Positions 61,301 through 64,000 of a stretch of DNA of 64,000 nt are shown piece after piece. The position numbers and the translations under genes were made by a program. Under the pieces are notes generated by a model, which was not told the origin of the DNA, searched no databases, and saw nothing but the letters and a program-made list of their open reading frames with translations. Position 1 is the first letter of the stretch. Each line of letters opens with the position of its first letter. The stretch is from Apis mellifera. Taxonomy: Eukaryota; Arthropoda; Insecta; Hymenoptera; Apidae. The stretch lies in the NCBI RefSeq assembly GCF_003254395.2, contig NC_037641.1, positions 13,106,501-13,170,500 on the forward strand. Direction: 5' to 3'.

Positions 61301-63964
61301 CTTGCTTAGAACGCTTTTTATTTATTTTAGTGTGTCTAAGCACATAAAATTTTGAATTTTATAATTTTAATTAAATTAATAAATTGGATATTAGTTATAA
61401 TTCTTTGTAACATTTAAATTGTATTTAAAAATTAATATAAATTATATTACAATCGATATTTTCCATCGTAACGTCCCTTGTCCAGAACGCTTTTTATTTA
61501 TTTTAGTGTATCTAAGCATATAAAATTTTGAATTTTATAGTATTAATTAAATTAATAAATTGGATTAATTCTTTATAACATTTAAATTGCATTTAAAAAT
61601 AAATATAAATTATATTACAATCGATATTTTTCATCGTAACGTCCCTTGTCCAGAACGCTTTTTATTTATTTTAGTGTCTTAAGCACATAAAATTTTGAAT
61701 TTTATAATTTTAATTAAATTAATAAATTGAATAATATTAGTTAATTCTTTGTAACATTTAAATTGTATTTAAAAATTAATATAAATTATATTACATCTAA
61801 TAAAAGTAATATGTCTGATAAAAGAAATATTTTGATAAAATATTCGTGTATATAAATTTATATATACTATTACTTAACAATGATTAATTAATTTATAAAA
61901 TTAATTATTGTTTATTTTCTTCATAAAAGGAGGAAATATCTTTGCTAACGAACGCCTTAATGACATCCCTCATTAAACTCCAATTGTATTTCAACTCTCC
62001 AATTCCAAGTTGCCACCTGGATTCCAAGCGTTCGTTTCGATCAACTTTTCCTCGAAACGTGCGTGAAAATCGTAATTAAAAAATTATCCCTACTCGAGGA
62101 TTGAATTTTTACCTCGTTTCCCAAGCCATATACAGGCCGACGACGAGCAACAGACCTTTGTAAATGTAAAGCGCCCCCAACCAGCTGTTCGTGTGTTGAG
62201 AACGACACACCTCCACCTGCGTCGAGAAGAAACGATTTAGATCTGCGATTCGTTCGAATTTGCCTTCGAAAGAGGCCAAGAGTATATATAGGGTGTCCCA
62301 AAATTAACGCGAAATTTGAATTTGCCGCCATTTTTGCATCAAGTTGTTGGCAACCCTGGAAAAAGAACAGTTTGACAGTTTGAGAGTTTAGGGTTAGTAA
62401 AAATGGAGCGTTATACGATACAACAACGTGTCTTCATTATCGAACAATATTTTAAAAATAATGAAAGTTTGGCGGTCAGAAAATAATTCTAAGCGATGAA
62501 ATACATTTTTATCTCGATGGTTTTGTTAATCGCCAAAATTTTCGTGTTTGAGATTCGGAGAACCCACATGTGATTAGCGAAAAACAAATGCATCCACAAC
62601 GTGTTACCGTTTGGTGCGGATTTTGGGTAGGAGGCATCATCGAACCATACTTTTTTTAGAATGAGGCTGTTAATGGTGCTCGATATTGCGACATGATAAT
62701 ACAATTTTTTCTTCTTCCAAAATTGGATGATATTGACGTGGCCAAAATGTGGTTTCAACAAGACAGTGCAACATGCTATACAGCCAATGAAACGATTCAA
62801 TTACTGCATGAGACATTTCCTGGTCGTGTACTTTCTCGGTGATCAGAATTAGTCCCGTGATCGTGTGATTTACGCCATTAGATTTTTTCTTATGGGGTTA
62901 TTCGAATTGAAAGGTCTATGTCGACAATCCCACAACCACACGTACATTATAAAAGGAAATTAAACGCTGCATCGACGAAATTCAGCCATAATTATGCAGA
63001 AAGATCATGAAAGCCAGCAAAGCCCGATTATTCCATAAATAATCCTTTACGATTCACTTAAAAAATAAATATCTAAAAACTCTCTTTTATATTTAATTCA
63101 AATCAATTATTTAATTTTGGGACATCCTTTATAAGTTTGTCTTCGTTTTTCAGCCTCGTTTCGACACCTGAGATTGGTAAACCACTCCTCTGTCTTGCGG
63201 GTTCATCTCCAGGGTTAAGTTTCGAAGATGACGTTGCATCGGGTCGAAAGTGACCCACAGGGTAACCACGAGGCCGTCTATCAGTAAGAGTACGCAGATC
63301 AAGCTTATAAGCTGAGTATCCTGAAGTAGCTGCAAGTAGCAAGATCACTTTATTTTTATTTCTCTATGTATGAAATTTTTTTTTTATATCCTACCTTGTT
63401 TTTGACAACGCCGCTTCTACTTCTCGTGAAAATTCGATGAACGCGATACGTTTTGGTGAACATCGATCCGAAAGCCAAGGAAAATCCCGCGGACAATAAA
63501 TACACTCTCGCCTGGAAAACGAAGGAGGGAAGCGTTTCTCTGAGAGGTATAAAAGTTTAAGCAGGGAAATTGAAAGATTTCGCCCGAGAAGGGAACGAAG
63601 AGAGGCGGCGAGAACGAGAAAGAAAAAGGAAAATAATGCTCACGGTGCATACTGTAGGATAGTAGTCGTTGCTGTCGGGAAGGGTGGCGTGATCCAAGCC
63701 CAAAAGTATCACCGCACCGTAGACCAAACCGCAACCAAAGGCGGCCATGTTGTTGAGCCTGGGGCTCGAAAGCTTTATACTCCTGTCGATCATTCGAAAT
63801 GGAATGTTTGCAATGTGCGCCCGAAACGGCGAATATTTCCGACTTACTTGTGCTTGCGAAAGTGCAAATTGAACGCCAAGAAAGCGAACGCTAGGGTGAC
63901 GCCGATGCTGGCCAGGCAGGTAACCGCTAGAAAGGCCGCAGGTGCAACAGTCACCACCCTTAAC
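58351..63964 (-). CDS. GABA-B-R3: GABA-B receptor subunit (insect subunit 3 type), 3' part
   Basis: Metabotropic GABA receptor, class C GPCR of neuronal membranes that signals through Gi/o. Ten exons join in phase: 63964-63848 (TM1), 63782-63644 (TM2, with LSSPRLNN), 63511-63395 (TM3, FSLAFGSMFTKTYRVHRIF), 63329-63168 (TM4), 62216-62113 (TM5, WLGALYIYKGLLLVV), 61210-60917 (TM6-TM7, HVKIPALNDSQYIGMSVY), 60734-60490 (coiled coil, RVEVQNRVYRREMAQLELE), 59532-59332, 59260-59033 and 58946-58351. In total 733 residues lie in the window. The extracellular GABA-binding module and 5' exons are beyond the right edge. The tail after TM7 is about 500 residues, Ser-rich, with a poly-Ser run from a GGA microsatellite. 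The coiled coil should mediate subunit pairing. Family assignment is very strong. Subunit 3 rather than 2 is judged from the TM6-TM7 and post-TM7 sequence and is less sure. Confidence 0.93.
58490..58530 (-). repeat. GABA-B-R3: Coding GGA/TCC microsatellite (poly-Ser)
   Basis: An interrupted GAG/GGA trinucleotide run lies in the last coding exon and reads as about a dozen consecutive Ser codons on the minus strand, in the cytoplasmic tail of the receptor. Length variation between individuals would be expected. Confidence 0.9.
61274..61797. repeat. Three-copy tandem repeat, about 175 bp, in GABA-B intron
   Basis: AATCGATATTTTCCATCGTA begins at about 61274 and 61450, and a variant at about 61619. 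Each copy continues with AACG(T/C)CCTTG, GAACGCTTTTTATTTATTTT, AAAATTTTGAATTTTATA and CATTTAAATTG words. All three lie in the intron between the TM5 exon and the TM6-TM7 exon (61211-62112). No coding content. Confidence 0.95.
62291..63130 (+). mobile_element. Decayed Tc1/mariner-superfamily element in GABA-B intron
   Basis: Imperfect inverted repeats (GGGTGTCCCAAAATTAA at 62291 and its near complement ending at about 63130, with one or two changes) are flanked by TA. The element fills nearly all of the intron between the TM4 and TM5 exons (62217-63167) and is oriented against the host gene. About 840 bases remain of an element whose transposase alone should need over 1 kb. It is inactive. Confidence 0.85.
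62403..63060 (+). pseudogene. Transposase remnant (Tc1/mariner superfamily)
   Basis: The reading starts MERYTIQQRVFIIEQYFKNN at 62403, the usual start of this insect transposase type, and stops after about 28 codons. A large internal deletion then joins it to the central region. Here FVNRQNFRVW, HPQRVTVWCGFWVGGIIEPY and the acidic site in WFQQDSATCYTANETIQLL can be read, followed by FPGRVLSR. After frame breaks, LDFFLWGY and VYVDNP are visible. The DNA-binding region and first catalytic site are missing or broken, and there are several stops and shifts. The family name within the superfamily is not certain. Confidence 0.85.
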
Positions 63965-64000
63965 CTGGCCGTAAAAAGAAAAATCCATTCGCTATCCATT

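Noticed and set aside
62489..62800. 103-codon minus-strand frame inside the GABA-B intron
   Set aside because: It is the antisense shadow of the decayed transposase.
1..64000. tRNA, rRNA, known microRNA seeds and CRISPR arrays
   Set aside because: Scanned by eye for T-loop words, U6-like starts and common insect microRNA sequences; none found. The regular arrays present are minisatellites with about 190-bp units, not short repeats with spacers.

Overview
The window looks like nuclear DNA of a hymenopteran insect, most likely a honeybee (Apis). The support is a mellifera-type mariner element with its inverted repeats, short AT-rich introns, an insect GABA-B receptor gene, and a sharp alternation between CpG-rich and very AT-rich, CpG-poor stretches of the kind known from bee genomes. 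The species assignment is inference. There are no bacterial operons, CRISPR arrays, rRNA genes or recognisable tRNA genes.

Layout. Positions 1 to about 36,600 form a gene-poor, CpG-rich region. I find no supportable protein gene there, and the many short open frames look like chance. It holds two large minisatellites of about 190-220 bp units (19,082-21,392 and 28,887-30,330), many GA/CT/TA microsatellites, a two-copy duplication near 12 kb, a structured hairpin near 34.77 kb and a few possible cis-regulatory clusters. A dead mariner transposon lies at 36,602-37,525. From 37.8 to 40.2 kb there are three weak coding candidates: a small secreted peptide and two possible single exons.

From about 40.2 to 53.3 kb the DNA becomes very AT-rich and holds compact housekeeping genes. 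These are RpL40 (ubiquitin fused to ribosomal protein L40, plus strand), FIG4 (phosphoinositide 5-phosphatase, 13 coding exons, minus strand, tail-to-tail with RpL40) and a cytochrome c oxidase subunit 7A-type gene (3 exons, minus strand). A long multi-C2H2 zinc finger gene (plus strand, 1,613 residues after splicing) starts in AT-rich DNA and finishes in GC-richer DNA, so the compositional boundary falls inside one exon.

From 58.35 kb to the right edge the minus strand carries the 3' part of a class C GPCR: the seven-transmembrane domain, coiled coil and long cytoplasmic tail of a GABA-B receptor, best matching the insect subunit 3 type. Ten exons are present and the extracellular domain lies beyond the window. 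Two of its introns hold a decayed Tc1/mariner-superfamily element and a triplicated AT-rich repeat.

The genes do not form one pathway: protein synthesis (RpL40), endolysosomal lipid signalling (FIG4), respiration (COX7A type), probable chromatin or transcription control (zinc finger protein) and neuronal inhibition (GABA-B). The most interesting unexplained signal is a phase-compatible extra exon inside FIG4 that repeats the end of exon 2 and could produce an alternative N-terminal SAC segment. I did not find convincing evidence for a wholly new biological system.
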